Source: Paraburkholderia susongensis
GTDB taxonomy: Bacteria > Pseudomonadota > Gammaproteobacteria > Burkholderiales > Burkholderiaceae
Assembly (NCBI RefSeq): GCF_900177725.1
Contig: NZ_FXAT01000019.1
Span: forward strand, 1-64,000
Reading direction: 5' to 3'
Length of the DNA: 64,000 nucleotides
Shown one piece after another: positions 53,852 to 64,000 of the stretch. Under the pieces are notes generated by a model. The model was not told the origin of the DNA and did not search any database. It saw only the letters and a program-made list of their open reading frames with translations. Position 1 is the first letter of the stretch. Each line of letters starts with the position of its first letter. The position numbers were made by a program, and so were the translations under genes.

Positions 53852-55336
53852 ATGAGGACGCGTAAGGTCATGAAACAGTTCAACAAGGTCGCGATGATTG
53901 AGCTAGCCGATGAATATGCGAAAAACGGTGACTTAGACAAGGCGCGCCGGATCTACCAAAAAGTGAACGAATGGAACCCTGGTGATTTCGATCTGGTTTG
54001 CAAGGAACTGGTTTGCTCTCTCAACGTTTGCAATTGGCAGCGCTACGACTATTTGCAGCGCGTTCTGAGGGATACCTTCAGGCACAAGGGCGGGCTCGCG
54101 ATCGGTGAACCGCTTCTCGCATCGCCGTATTTTACGGCAGACGATCTGCTTGAGGCGAGCCAACGTCATATGCAAGGATTTGTTCACCCACGAAATGCTT
54201 CTGCCCAGCGCACGTTGGACGTAACAGCTAAGGCTGGCAGACTTCGGATCGGATTCCTCGGAGCAGACTTTTATAACCAGGCGACCATGCACCTCATGAT
54301 CGGTCTGATCGAAGAGCATGACCGAAACCAGTTCGAATACATTGCCTACGATAGTGGATCATCGATTGATGATCCGATACGCCGGCGGGCCGTACAGGCA
54401 TTCGATCGGTTCCATTGTGTGTCGAACATCGGGAATGACGAGATAGCACGGATGATTGAGCAGGATGGAATCGATATTCTGATCTTTATCCGCAACCTGA
54501 CCGACCCCAGAGTCGGCGTTCTGACGCAGCGTCCCGCACCGATTCAGGTGGCCTATCTTTACAACCCATCCGGATTCGGTGCTCCAGCGGTCGATTTCCT
54601 GATTGCCGATTCCGTAATCGTGCCGCCCGAATTCGAGCACCACTATTCCGAGCGAATCGCACGACTACCCTTCTCGTATCAGCCCAACGATCGCCATCGA
54701 CCATTACCGCAAGAATGTACGCGGCTGGAATTTGGCCTACCGGAAGGCAGGGTTGTTCTCGCGAATCTCGGTTCACCGTTCAAGATCACCCCCACGATGT
54801 TCGACATCTGGTGCCGGATATTACGCGAACATCCACAATGCGTACTATGGCTCCTGCAGACCAAGATCACGGTTGCCGAAAACCTGCGGCTTGAGGCATC
54901 GCTTCGCGGCATAGATCCAGCCCGGATGTACTTTGCTCCACTTGAAGCGATTCCGCGCCACATAACGAGGCTCTCATGTGCAGATCTGATGCTGGACACA
55001 CATCCGTACGGTGGACACACCGGCAGCAGTGATGCCCTGTGGGCCGGTGTACCAGTCCTCACACTCGTTGGAGAAACCTTCGCGTCAAGAGTCGCCGCAT
55101 CCTTGCTAAACGCAGCTGGGTTGTCAGAACTGGCGGCACGCAGTGAGACTGAGTATGTGGATTTGGCGAGCCGTTTGATTGAAGACCGGCGAGCGCTAGC
55201 GGCATACCGGTCTCATCTGGTCTCCAGGCGGATGAGCCTGCCATTGTTCGATGTTTGTTCGTATGCCAGAGATTTTGAAAATTTATTGCTCGATTTGTGG
55301 AGCGAGAGAAGTGCGTCAGCCGGACGGCTACTGTGA
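53852..55336 (+). CDS. GT41-family O-GlcNAc-transferase-like protein
   Basis: 494 residues. One short TPR-like helical pair (ELADEYAKNGDLDKARRIYQKV) replaces the long TPR array of OGT. Then comes the GT41 catalytic region: IGFLGADFYNQATMHLMIGL (133-152), QRPAPIQVAYLYNPSGFGAP (226-245), VLANLGSPFKITPTMFDIW and HTGSSDALWAGVPVLTLVGETFASRVAAS (389-416), which binds the UDP part. In OGT the first motif reads DFGNHPT; here Gln143 replaces the His, and Lys311 (in PFKITP) is kept. It may O-glycosylate a protein or be an HMW1C-like enzyme. The gene is intact amid IS remnants, with lower GC than the T4SS. Start at 53852 or 53870. Confidence 0.8.
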   Translation: MRTRKVMKQFNKVAMIELADEYAKNGDLDKARRIYQKVNEWNPGDFDLVCKELVCSLNVCNWQRYDYLQRVLRDTFRHKGGLAIGEPLLASPYFTADDLLEASQRHMQGFVHPRNASAQRTLDVTAKAGRLRIGFLGADFYNQATMHLMIGLIEEHDRNQFEYIAYDSGSSIDDPIRRRAVQAFDRFHCVSNIGNDEIARMIEQDGIDILIFIRNLTDPRVGVLTQRPAPIQVAYLYNPSGFGAPAVDFLIADSVIVPPEFEHHYSERIARLPFSYQPNDRHRPLPQECTRLEFGLPEGRVVLANLGSPFKITPTMFDIWCRILREHPQCVLWLLQTKITVAENLRLEASLRGIDPARMYFAPLEAIPRHITRLSCADLMLDTHPYGGHTGSSDALWAGVPVLTLVGETFASRVAASLLNAAGLSELAARSETEYVDLASRLIEDRRALAAYRSHLVSRRMSLPLFDVCSYARDFENLLLDLWSERSASAGRLL

Positions 55337-55549
55337 GCTTGACTGTTGCTAACCTCCGGTTGAAAGGCATTCTTCGAATGTGCTCTATATGCGATCGAAA
55401 AACGGCAAGGCGGGGCTGTACACGGGACAGATTCCGAACGAGGGTTGAACTAGTGGTGCGAATTTCCGACAAGTAGATTCAACTTAATTCGATACCGCAC
55501 GTGATCGTAGCGGCCGGAATCCTCCTTTTCCGACACGCCTGTCTTTCCG

Positions 55550-55702
55550 CTAGTCGTAGTCATCGGTGAGGATGATGTGATTCCAATGCATAGGCGAGAC
55601 GTGCTTGAGCAGGGTTTCGTCGGAAGTCCCGCCCTGCTCATGCATTGCGGGAATTACGCGCTCAAGATAGACGGTATTCCGCAGCTGGACTTGCCCCTGC
55701 AT
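55550..55702 (-). mobile_element. Tn3-family transposase, C-terminal fragment
   Basis: VQLRNTVYLERVIPAMHEQG and TSDETLLKHVSPMHWNHIIL, then TDDYD and a stop: the end of Tn3-type TnpA, where the family has LSPLGWEHINLTGDY. Nothing else of the transposon is visible, so it is an isolated stub. Confidence 0.6.
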
Positions 55703-55714
55703 GACCGGACATGC

Positions 55715-56260
55715 GATTACGCTTAGGTTGGAGAACTTTCTCGCTGGCGAAACTTGCGTGGCGAGCAGTATTTCAGGGCGCTATGCGGATGCGACTCATT
55801 GTAGCGGAACGCAATGGCCACGTTTTGCAGCGCCGTTCTGGCGTCGGGCTTGGGCATTCACGAAACGTAATCACGCTTCATCGTCTTGACGAAGCTCTCG
55901 GCTACCCCGTTGCTCTGCTGAACTCCGACGGGTGTCATGACCGGCCTCAGGCCGCTTTTTCCGCGAGAACGTCAACGTCTCATTGGTGATGCAGCAGGAA
56001 CCGTTGTCGCTCAGCCACTCGATTTCGCTGTCAGCCGTCAACACTCTCGCGAAACGGTTCGACCGTCTGAGGCATCACGTCGCGCACCATATCGCGGGTG
56101 TAACCGCCCGTAGTCACAGCCCAGCTCATGCTTGCCACCTATGCTGTGCTGACGCTGAACAAGGCCGATCGAACCAGCGGAGTCGTGACTGCTTCGATAT
56201 TGCCTCCCCTCGGTGATTACCTCTGTAGCCGACTCTTGTCACTGAGACGGGGGTGACCAT
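55715..56260 (-). mobile_element. IS3-family orfB (rve integrase) remnant
   Basis: On the minus strand, across frames: GGYTRDMVRDVMPQTVEPF, then EIEWLSDNGSCCIT-like text, RPVMTPVGVQQSNGVAESF and VKTMKRDYVS. These are the DDE integrase core blocks of IS3 orfB (with the QSNGxAESF Glu motif). Several frame changes, so it is dead. Start and orfA are not seen. Confidence 0.65.
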
Positions 56261-56293
56261 CCCATGAGCACAGTCTCATGTCTACCTGCTAGT

Positions 56294-57061
56294 TTAGGTG
56301 GGAGACTGTGTCTGGTGTTTCAGGGAGGCTGCTCCAGGGTCGTCCGATGCATATAGTGCTACGTCCGTCGTCGGCGAAGCTACTTTATCGAGCCGGTATC
56401 CGTGCGTATAGACGGTGGAAAGGCGAATGCCGTTTTCAGGTCGCAGGGACAATTTTTGCCTCAGGCGATAAATATGCGTATCAACCGTACGTGAACTACT
56501 GTCCAGTTCGCGACCCCACGCAAGCTTCGCCAAAAGGTCTCTTGAGACGACTCGCCCAACATTGTTGAAAAGGAAAGCAACGACATCAAACTCTTTTGTC
56601 GTCAGCTCGACCGTCCGACCATGAAGTGAGACACTGCGTTGTGCGATATCGAGGCTATAGGGGCCGACAGTTACAGTCGTTACTGGGTTTTCGTTTCGCC
56701 GCGTGCGTCTAAGCAGCGCGCTGACCCTCGCAGCCAGTTCTGTCCTTCGAAACGGTTTGACCACGTATTCATCCGCGCCAGCCTCAAGTGCCTGCACAAC
56801 GTCCACTTCGAGTACCTTGCTAGTCAAGAACAGGACCGCCGGGTCGGTGCCTAGATTGCGACGTATCCAGTGCAACACTTCGAAACCGGTCATTCCAGGT
56901 AATTGCCAGTCAAGTACAACAAGATCGACCTCGTTGGCTTTCAGGAAGCGTATTGCGCTTTCTCCTCGATTAACCTTGTTTATCGCGTGTTCCGAGAACT
57001 CCATCGCTTTTTCGACCGCGGCAACTTGAGCGGGATCGTCTTCTACCAACAGGATATTCAT
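56294..57061 (-). CDS. OmpR/PhoB-family response regulator, orphan
   Basis: 255 residues from MNILLVEDDPAQVAAVEKAM, with GAGG five bases before the ATG. Receiver domain: acidic pair EDD (7-9), phospho-acceptor Asp51 in LVVLDWQLPG, Thr in FLTSK and Lys102 in YVVKPFRR. Winged-helix output domain: VELTTKEFDVVAFLFNNVGR, SRTVDTHIYRLRQKL and YTHGYRLDK. A Ser/Thr-rich tail follows. No histidine kinase is adjacent, so its partner is elsewhere. It is intact amid a decay zone, which suggests selection. Confidence 0.9.
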   Translation of the reverse strand: MNILLVEDDPAQVAAVEKAMEFSEHAINKVNRGESAIRFLKANEVDLVVLDWQLPGMTGFEVLHWIRRNLGTDPAVLFLTSKVLEVDVVQALEAGADEYVVKPFRRTELAARVSALLRRTRRNENPVTTVTVGPYSLDIAQRSVSLHGRTVELTTKEFDVVAFLFNNVGRVVSRDLLAKLAWGRELDSSSRTVDTHIYRLRQKLSLRPENGIRLSTVYTHGYRLDKVASPTTDVALYASDDPGAASLKHQTQSPT

Positions 57062-57279
57062 ATTTCCTCTTTTACCTCTCGCCAACAGAACTGCCCGTGC
57101 TGCATCGGATATACGAAGCAAGCAGGGCGCATCGAACTGAGGCACCATACGCGTGACCAGTCGAAAGGTTGGTCTCCTCCTGACTGGGATTCAGTGACGA
57201 TTGGACTTTCGCCGCCTCGCACGGACATTCGCGCTAAATTGTGAATTTGATTAAATTAAGATAAGTTCTGTCAAACGTC

Positions 57280-57302
57280 AAAAGAGCCCCCCACACGGGG
57301 GG
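57280..57302 (-). terminator. Rho-independent terminator after the exported pseudogene
   Basis: Leftward, CCCCCC and GGGGGG pair around a four-base loop and are followed by CTCTTTT. It lies about 150 bases after the end of the gene at 57451, in the right orientation. A second GGGGGG/CCCCC block sits just upstream. Confidence 0.6.
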
Positions 57303-57450
57303 TATTTATCCAGCGTGGGGGGCAATCTCCACTTTTCCTGCCTGACGCGCCTTTGGATGAGCCAACGCTCTCATTAACGAGTCTTCGCGAAAAAATATGC
57401 TGATATGGCATCGATTGTTACGCCAAAATTCTCTGAAACTAACGGATTTC

Positions 57451-58067
57451 TTAAATAAATGAGAAGAGCCCGGTTGGACCCACGCCACCGCCTTGGCAAG
57501 CACAACCGCGATACGAACGAAGCCTGTCCGCGTAGATCCGACAGGTAGTCAGGGCGATAGAGAAGAAGTGATCAATGAGGGGTGAGTTTTTCATGGCGAG
57601 TTCCAGTGAATCGACCACGGGCTGCTGCCAGAAGTCAAGCACGCCCCCGCCGTCTTGCCGAGCAGATACTTGATCTCGACCGGTGCGGACTTCAGGTTGA
57701 TGAAATTGAAGATATACGGCGTGATGAGATTGCTCGTGGCGATACCGCGCTCTTCCTTAAGCGATCCCAGAACAACGCGATCCGTGTCGCTGATTACACC
57801 ATAGGCTTTTCTCTCGTTGTTGCGCCACGCGGTCATGCTTACGAGCGATATGCTCCAAATGTACGCGTGGCTCGCGCGCTCGTAGTCTATGACGTTGTAC
57901 AGGCACCGTGAGGCATCATTGTCGAAATAGCTGTCCTGCAGCGTGATAACGCCTATCGGCGTCTGGATATTTTCGTTTCAGTGCAACGGAACAGTCCGCT
58001 ACGCGTTTGCCGCCGAAGTGCCGACGATACTTGTGAGGATGAACAGAGCTGAAATTTTGAGCTTCAC
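57451..58067 (-). pseudogene. Exported protein of unknown function, with two stops and a frameshift
   Basis: A GTG at 58067 (GAAGGGAAG upstream) opens KLKISALFILTSIVGTSAAN, a signal peptide, which meets TAG at 57999 and, eight codons on, a TGA. The same frame continues as IQTPIGVITLQDSYFDNDAS, RCLYNVIDYERASHAYIWSI, AWRNNERKAYGVISDTDRVV and ITPYIFNFINLKSAPVEIKY. Near 57645 it changes frame and ends as VLDFWQQPVVDSLELAMKNS, PLIDHFFSIALTTC. Unknown family. The surviving length of about 200 residues argues for a recent loss. Confidence 0.5.
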
Positions 58068-58089
58068 GATTTTCTTCCCTTCATTGTTG

Positions 58090-58705
58090 AAGAAGTACCG
58101 CTTGGTCGGCGTCAACGCCGTCGCTATAGCGTTGAGTTCAAAGCTCAGGTGGTGGCGGCCTGTCAGGGACACGGGAGCGCTTGCGGCCATCGCGTTGCAT
58201 CACAAACTGAATGCGAATCCGCTGCGACGCTGGGTAGAACAGGCCGAAGTAAACGAGCGCGTGCTAGTTCCGAGCAGTACCTCGGTGGTGCAGTCGGCAG
58301 AGGCGCCGGCATTCGTGCCGCTCCCGCTGGAAACGAGGAACGCACGTCCGTCTGAGATCCGCATTGATGAGCCCTGGCTGGCAGTCGATCCGCTGGATAT
58401 GCGAGTCGGCTTCGATACGGCGCTGGCTCGAGTCGTCAAGGTATTTGGCGCTGCGCATCCGCACCATGCCTAGCTGTTCGCCAACCGGCAGGCCAACCGC
58501 CTGAAGGTGTTGGTCTACAACGGAATCGGTATCTGGCTGGCAGCGCGACGGCTCAACCAAGGTTAGTTCGTCTGGCCTCACCCTGCTAGCGAATCGAAGA
58601 ATTACGCGCCGGTGTCGGCGCACGTCATCGACAAGGGCATCCCAACCGCAGGACCGCCGGCCACGGTGCCGGTTGCCAAATATGCGGACCATCTGCCGCC
58701 GTAGA
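58090..58705 (+). mobile_element. IS66-family remnant, second copy
   Basis: TnpA piece: VEFKAQVVAACQGHGSACG and, in the next frame, ALHHKLNANPLRRWVEQAEV. TnpB piece: AVDPLDMRVGFDTALARVVK, LFANRQANRLKVLVYNGIGI, WLAARRLNQG then a stop and FVWPHPASESKNYA. TnpC piece: VSAHVIDKGIPTAG and VPVAKYADHLPP. TnpA and TnpB are run together where they normally would be separate genes, with internal loss. It belongs to a different IS66 lineage from the copy at 45-46 kb. Confidence 0.65.
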
Positions 58706-59176
58706 ACAACCATTCGAGATCTTTCAGCTTACTCATTGACTAATGGTCGCCAAAGACTCAGGAGCACCAGACTGACGCGTCCGAGTTGCACCACACAATT
58801 GATAGAAATACCTCTGGGTAGGCAAGTGAAATTAATGCTTCCCAAGATTGATGCTTATAAGCTTCATTCCGTACTTGATGGTTGCCTACGAGGTGAAATC
58901 GATAGTTAGGGGGTCCAACTGCCCGGCCGAAATCAGTTGACCACTACAACGCCGCGACACGGCATGTAGATTCTCTTTGAATCAGATCGTTTAGTCGTCG
59001 ATTTACAATGGTTGACAACACCAGCAGGCGTAGTCCGCTAACCTGTCTATCTGATCGACGCTGCGCGAACGCACATCGTGACTCTAATTCGTAGCGCCAA
59101 CAGGGCACGGCAAATACAACCAATTAATGACAATATCTGAAATTCCAATTCCATTTCCGAACCAATAGAGAAAATC
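58706..59176. other. No recognisable gene
   Basis: Short frames only. The sequence is lower in GC and has no detectable family member. Confidence 0.4.
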
Positions 59177-59448
59177 ATGTCAACATATTTTTTCCCAATA
59201 GAAGGCCGATTGGCTCTGCCTGGTCCGAATCCTCACGCTTACCTGCGCGAATCATTTGGACGTGGATGGATTATGCTGCCGCCGAGTGTTTGCCTGCACC
59301 CGGAGATCAATGCGCTTTATGCCGCGTCACAGCGTACGACGTGCCTCAGTTGGAGCGCCATATGTTCGATGTGCTACTGGGAGCCTCGAAACAGGAACGG
59401 GCTCGTAGTAACGAATCGTCGTTCAGTACCTCTCGAGCTTGCAGCTAG
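59177..59448 (+). CDS. Hypothetical small protein, probably frameshifted
   Basis: From MSTYFFPIEGRLALPGPNPH the frame reads AYLRESFGRGWIMLPPSVCL, then HPEINALYAAS. After this its quality falls, while the next frame gives YDVPQLERHMFDVLLGASKQ and ends at 59448. A single base change near 59330 would join them to a protein of about 90 residues. Unknown family. AGAGA lies before the ATG. Marked as a gene with low confidence. Confidence 0.35.
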
Positions 59449-59482
59449 TGTTCCGCCAAAAAAAGCGCAATCTCCTGTCTGA

Positions 59483-60204
59483 AGATTCAACCATAACAGG
59501 ATTGGCTCCTCACTGGCGCTGCTATCACGACAGTTGGCGGATTCTTTCTCGCGGGAATCGCTGCTAGCGATTCACACCCGTTCGTCACACTGAAAACGTT
59601 GTGAGGTTGATGCTGCTGCGGACCTTTTGATTGACGCTTTACAGCCTGTAGTAAGACATAAAGCTAGCGCTAGCATCTGCAATCGAGCAAGCAGACTGCA
59701 CCTATCAATAACGCAGATCAGTTCGCTGTCATCGCATCTGGCGCCGACAACCCCATACCCGAATCACCATACCGCTTCACACGATATCGATCCTATCCGC
59801 CATAGCGCTGATGACGCATTGACGAAAGCCAGCCCTTTACCGCAAGGCGGCCACGAAGCAGACATTTCCTGTCAGAATAGGTCAAACTGCAACCGGCGGA
59901 CGAGAATACACCCTTCGCAACAGAACTCTGCAAAAGCACCTGGTGGCACTGTGCCTTTATCCAATGTTACGGGCAATAACGCCCTATAGAGTAAGCGCAG
60001 ATATAACGCCCCAACCGGGATGCCCTAATAGTTCGATCGACGAAGCCTGCCGCTACACTATCGCTCCGTTGCAACCCGCGGATACGATAACTGCGATTAG
60101 CGGGATATGACAGATCGTCAGTCACCTCTCTGCAGGACGTGCTCTCTATCGAGTCATACGCAAAACCCATCGGGCCATTACCCGCCACCGTCTCACCACA
60201 GACG
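59483..60204. other. No recognisable gene
   Basis: No frame with a ribosome site and family-like sequence. A 120-codon frame (59627-59989) has the composition of random DNA. Confidence 0.4.
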
Positions 60205-60470
60205 TCACCGATGTGGATCTACGTCGTTCGGCACACCAACATAAACACTACGATCAACATTTTTTTCATTAATCACGATTTGGATTCTTTCACCGACCCG
60301 TGGCATATGCCTAAAGTCGATCAACTGCTTGAGGGTCAAATCTTGCGCTTGCCGATTTCTGCGAAACCTCAATTCAAGGCGCATTAGGGCGATGTTGTTC
60401 ACCGTCACGCCAGTTTGATTGATCGCGATAGCCATCGCAACAACAACGGGCCAGTCCGCCGAATATGGCG
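60205..60470 (-). CDS. Small protein, possibly the end of a membrane protein gene
   Basis: The frame after a TAG reads VNPPYSADWPVVVAMAIAIN, QTGVTVNNIALMRLELRFRR, QAQDLTLKQLIDFRHMPRVG and ERIQIVINEKNVDRSVYVGV. These look like real protein. In another frame just upstream lies a hydrophobic helix (MVVIVVACTVASLVLALIFA) that could have been its N-terminus. So it may be a small membrane protein broken by a stop or frameshift. Family unknown. Confidence 0.35.
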
Positions 60471-60755
60471 GATTGACAAGCTATGGTTCATGTGTGGTAA
60501 TAGAACTGCAAAGATCAGTGCCAATACGAGAGAAGCGACCGTACATGCCACCACGATCACTACCATCACAAAAAAGCAATGGTTGCTGCCCCACGTTCCG
60601 ATAACATGAAGGTTTTCAACGAATATCGGTGACCATGCGAGAGAGCTATCAACTCCTCACGTTGCAATGCGATCGCGCAAGAATACCGATTTTCCATCTG
60701 TTTCGATCCGGTTCATCTCCAAGGCAGTTCTTCGCGATCCATGTCGAAGCCAAAA

Positions 60756-61004
60756 TTACTCCGACTTCCCATTTTTCTGCCCTTGCTCACTTGAAGTAGG
60801 AGAACGAGCCGACTGCACACCCTGATGAACTTGCGTCTGAAGCCCCTGGACTATCTCATCCGTCGCAGATTGGGTAGCATGAGTCGCCTGCGTTTGAACC
60901 GCTTGGCTCGCCTGATTTTTTACAGATTCCAATAGTTGTCCAAATTGAGCAAACACGCTAACAGAGGACAAACCAACTATGGCACCGAGGACGAATTTTT
61001 TCAT
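60756..61004 (-). CDS. Small exported Gln-rich protein
   Basis: 82 residues: a signal peptide (MKKFVLGAIVGLSSVSVFAQ), then a helical Gln/Ala/Thr-rich body (LLESVKNQASQAVQTQATHA, EIVQGLQTQVHQGVQSARS) that could form a coiled coil, and a charged tail. A GAAAGAC stretch precedes the ATG. Unknown family. It is one of the few intact frames in this part of the window. Confidence 0.6.
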   Translation of the reverse strand: MKKFVLGAIVGLSSVSVFAQFGQLLESVKNQASQAVQTQATHATQSATDEIVQGLQTQVHQGVQSARSPTSSEQGQKNGKSE

Positions 61005-62903
61005 AGGTTGTCTTTCATATAGGTTTTCAAGGAATAAAAACGTTCGTCAAATCGTTTAAATAATTACGCACTCAATGCGAGCCAGAGCTATGAAAGCGGG
61101 GGATTTGAGGCTTGTGCTCAGTTCGGTTTTGAAATTAGTAGTACTCGCCAATACTGTCCGAGTCCGTTGTAATCGCACGCAACAGGCTAGAACGACCAAT
61201 CTTTGCGATCCAGTAAGCGCTCATCTGCATAATTCGAATAGGTAAAGACAACCCTTCCGCCTGGCTGCAGATGACTAGCCACTTCGTTGAGAAAGCGCCG
61301 GCTCAGTTCACCATTGGCGCTTGCCAACGTTCATTCCTCGACGCAATACCCCAAGCCGTGAGCAACTCCTCGAATTATCGCTCGACAACATCCTTATCAT
61401 GTGCTGGCAACGGCTTGCCTGTCGTACGATACAGTGGAAGTGTTTTCGGGCCATTTACGGCTGTACGGATGCGTTCGATGCTACCACGACGGACCGAGTA
61501 TTAAACTGCGCGAGATACGTCACGTGACCTTATAGCGATACTCTCGACAATCTGTCGACTGTCGCAGTCTTATTATCGCTCAGCCATGCGATTATTTTTG
61601 TGCATTGATATGTACTTTCATTGATATGATTACTCGCTCAAGCTGGAATAGCTGACTACTTGCCAGCCGAACCGTTGACGCCGCAATCATCAAAATTTAT
61701 GTTCAAAAATATTCGAAAAGATGATCGCTCCTGGAAACTCCAGATCGAACGAGCTGCCAGACCTAACCATCACGTCAATACGTTTTGCTCGTTCAAAATA
61801 CGCATAACACACCCTGAGTCCGAAATGCCCTAACTCCTTTGAAATAGATTACGAGTGGACTTGAATGAGAATGTCACTTTTTGAAACGTCGCTACAGGTT
61901 GCAGCGAAACGACATCTAACCGTATGCTGGCAGCTTGTCCAGGGTGCCACGCAAGATCGTCACTAACCGGTGGGGCGGGTATCCAGTGGCGAAGACCGCG
62001 ATCTGTGAGTTGGCGAACGTGCAGCACTTTTTCGTCAAACCAGCGCTTGGGTGAACAATTGGACCCAAAGCCGTCATCAGCTGCCGCGCGAACGCGAGCG
62101 ACACTTGCGAGGCATCGGCGATCACCGGCGTATTCAGGCTTTCCAGCCGAAGTGCCGCCCGATCCGGCAGCACTTCGCGCTCAGCCGACATCAGCTACGC
62201 GCCTCACCTAGTCGCAAACGGCTTGCCTGACACCTCATCTCTCGGCATGTTTCACCGAGTCCAGCCAGGTTTCGTCCGCTTTCTGGACAGGTGCATGTCC
62301 TGCGCGCCACTGCGTCGCAGCAAATTTACCGTGACAGCTCCTTTGATAAATATGGACGCCACTCGTTACAAAAATCCAGATTATGTTTAAGCGCTGCCTC
62401 CATTCTGGAGGATGATTTTGTACAAATTCCTATTCCTAAAATCTTATGACAAGGCGTCATACTCTGGATTTCGCGTCATTGAGCATATCGATTTACGGCC
62501 GAATTTCATTAAAATCGGATCAGCGAGGTGTGTTTATTTACTATGCCATATTACAATTTTTTTGAACAGAATGATTGGTGCATTTTCACATCGACATTTT
62601 TGGTGCTGATTCATAAAGAAGAATTTCAGAAATAGGCAGAATTTTCACCGTAAGACAGTCCTGCCATCCGCGATAAATCAGCAAATTCTGCCAAAAGATG
62701 CGGCAATGATTTATGGCACAACCAATTGGAATTAATGATTGGTCAGCGCTACCATCGAAATTCCAATAGTAAGCACTCCGTTCGATTTTTCGCAGATAAC
62801 AGAGCTGCCGTCATGCACGACGGCAGCTCTGCACAGGAATACCGCAACGTGAAAAATTGATTTTTCAGTTACTTCAAATATATCCGCAGAGAGATTATTC
62901 GAG
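61005..62903. other. 1.9 kb without a recognisable gene
   Basis: No family-like frame could be supported. A minus-strand frame (61916-62191) has some protein character (ADASQVSLAFARQLMTALGP) but no start site and no family. An inverted repeat (GAGCTGCCGTC at 62809-62819, GACGGCAGCTC at 62820-62830) lies about 75 bases before the transporter gene and could be a terminator or operator. Confidence 0.4.
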
Positions 62904-64000
62904 ATGTTCAATTTCTTGCTCTCACGAGCAAAGCCATCGGTGGCGCAGTCAAATGTACAAAGCCGCTACGCTTCCTTGAAGATGCGCGCGCTTTTTGGTG
63001 TATTCATCGGATATTCCGCTTACTACTTTGTTCGTTCCAATTTCACGCTATCCACACCTTATCTGATGAAGGTACTTAATTTGAGCAAAACCGACGTCGG
63101 TCTTCTCAGCAGTTGCTTGCTTATCACCTATGGCATTAGCAAAGGGGTTATGAGCGTCATGGCCGATAAATTCAACCCAAAATACTACATGATGTTCGGG
63201 TTGGTTTTATCATGTATTGTCAATCTGTCTATGGGATTCGGAACGGAAGTCTGGATGTTCGTCGTGCTCGTGATCTTCAATGGGCTGTTTCAGGGCATGG
63301 GCGCGGGTCCTGCGTTTATCACGATTGAGAGCTGGTTTCCGCGGAGCCAGCGCGGTCGCATTAGTGCCGTGTGGGGAATCTCTCACAACGTGGGCGCAGG
63401 AATGGTCGCGCCGATTGCGGTAGGCGCCTTCGCTCTATTCGGTGCCGAGCACTGGCGGGCTGCGAGCTACTGCGCGCCGGCCGCAGTATCGGCAATAGTG
63501 GTATTGGTCGTCCTGATGACTGGTGCCGGCACGACTTATAACGAAGGATTGCCGCCTTTGGAGAAAATCCTGCCCACAGAAGCAGGTGAAAATCTGGTCA
63601 AGGGAGGCGACCACGCGCCGGATAATATGAGTGCCTTGGAGATTTTCCGCCGCTACGTGTTGCCCAACAAACATGTGTGGTACGTCGCGTTAGTCGACTC
63701 CTTCGTTTACCTGATCCGCTTTGGCGTGATTACCTGGCTACCCATCTATCTGCTACAAGCCAAGGGCTTTACCAAGGCACAAATGAGTATTTCTTTTGCC
63801 GTTTTCGAATGGCAGCGATTCCATCAACGCTTTTTGCCGGTGTATTGAGTGATCGGTTCTTCAAGGGACGGCGGATGCCTCTTGCGATAATCAGCATGGC
63901 CGGTATTTTCTGCGCACTGCTTTTCTACAGGGAATCGTCTACCTTGACCGGAGTGACCATCGCTTGCGGCGTGATTGGATGCCTGATTTATGTGCCAGTT
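62904..64000 (+). pseudogene. OPA-family sugar-phosphate/glycerol-phosphate transporter, frameshifted and cut by the window
   Basis: The frame opens at MFNFLLSRAKPSVAQSNVQS. Six or more membrane helices follow with OPA signatures: FIGYSAYYFVRSNFTLSTPY, LSKTDVGLLSSCLLITYGIS, VMADKFNPKYYMMFGLVLS, NGLFQGMGAGPAFITIESWF and RGRISAVWGISHNVGAGMVA. Near 63811 it runs out (FEWQRFH...), whereas the next frame continues as AAIPSTLFAGVLSDRFFKGR and MPLAIISMAGIFCALLFYRE to the window edge. One missing G (TGGCAG where TGGGCAG is expected) explains this. It resembles GlpT, UhpT and PgtP; the substrate cannot be told apart here. Confidence 0.75.

Noticed and set aside
61916-62191. 91-codon minus frame near the right end
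   Set aside because: Some protein character but no start site, no family, and isolated in a non-coding stretch.

Overview
The window looks like part of a conjugative plasmid, or a large integrative conjugative element, from a Burkholderiaceae bacterium (Burkholderia, Paraburkholderia, Caballeronia or a relative). The evidence is the high-GC coding style of the first 37 kb, the Burkholderia-type families (DUF746, IS66, IS110 and ISL3 elements) and the mix of conjugation genes. The exact genus cannot be fixed from sequence alone, and no replication or partition genes, integrase, tRNA or attachment site was seen.

Layout. 0.5-4.5 kb holds a frameshifted restriction-endonuclease-like gene, a small exported protein, an acyltransferase-3 membrane enzyme and a TraB/Lnt-like conjugation protein. 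4.7-14.3 kb is a leftward island of typical plasmid/ICE backbone genes: DUF3085, an SNF2-type helicase with zinc cysteines, an N6-adenine-methyltransferase-like protein (DUF6094-like), DUF3275, DUF6927, an ArdB/KlcA-like antirestriction protein, DUF3577 and several unnamed proteins. Nearly every gene there sits behind a leader with a GC-rich palindrome and a strong GGAGG site. 15.0-19.1 kb is a cargo operon: a ureohydrolase, a polar-amino-acid-type ABC transporter (binding protein, permease, ATPase) and an IclR regulator, probably for uptake and hydrolysis of a guanidino compound. 20.1-20.7 kb is a ParDE toxin-antitoxin pair.

20.8-32.0 kb is a complete leftward type IV secretion operon in RP4-Trb order (VirB1, TrbB, C, D, E, J, a small membrane protein, L, F, G, I and a small VirB9-like lipoprotein). 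Across an unusual AAAGG-rich intergenic region the rightward genes encode a MobH relaxase, a TraD/VirD4 coupling ATPase and a DUF4400-like membrane protein. Together they form a full conjugation apparatus: relaxase processes DNA, TraD delivers it and the Trb channel exports it. The mating-channel genes look MPF-T while the DNA-processing genes look SXT/PFGI-like, so the system appears to be a hybrid.

From 37.6 kb to the end the character changes. Intact genes (SET-domain methyltransferase, AlpA-like regulator, YhcG-type nuclease, GT41/OGT-like protein, an orphan OmpR-type response regulator) lie among broken insertion sequences (IS110, IS21, IS66 twice, ISL3 nested in IS21, Tn3, IS3), a decayed group II intron and many pseudogenes with frameshifts and in-frame stops. 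Long stretches of lower-GC DNA carry no recognisable gene. This is a decay zone, and it ends in a frameshifted OPA-family sugar-phosphate transporter cut off by the window edge.
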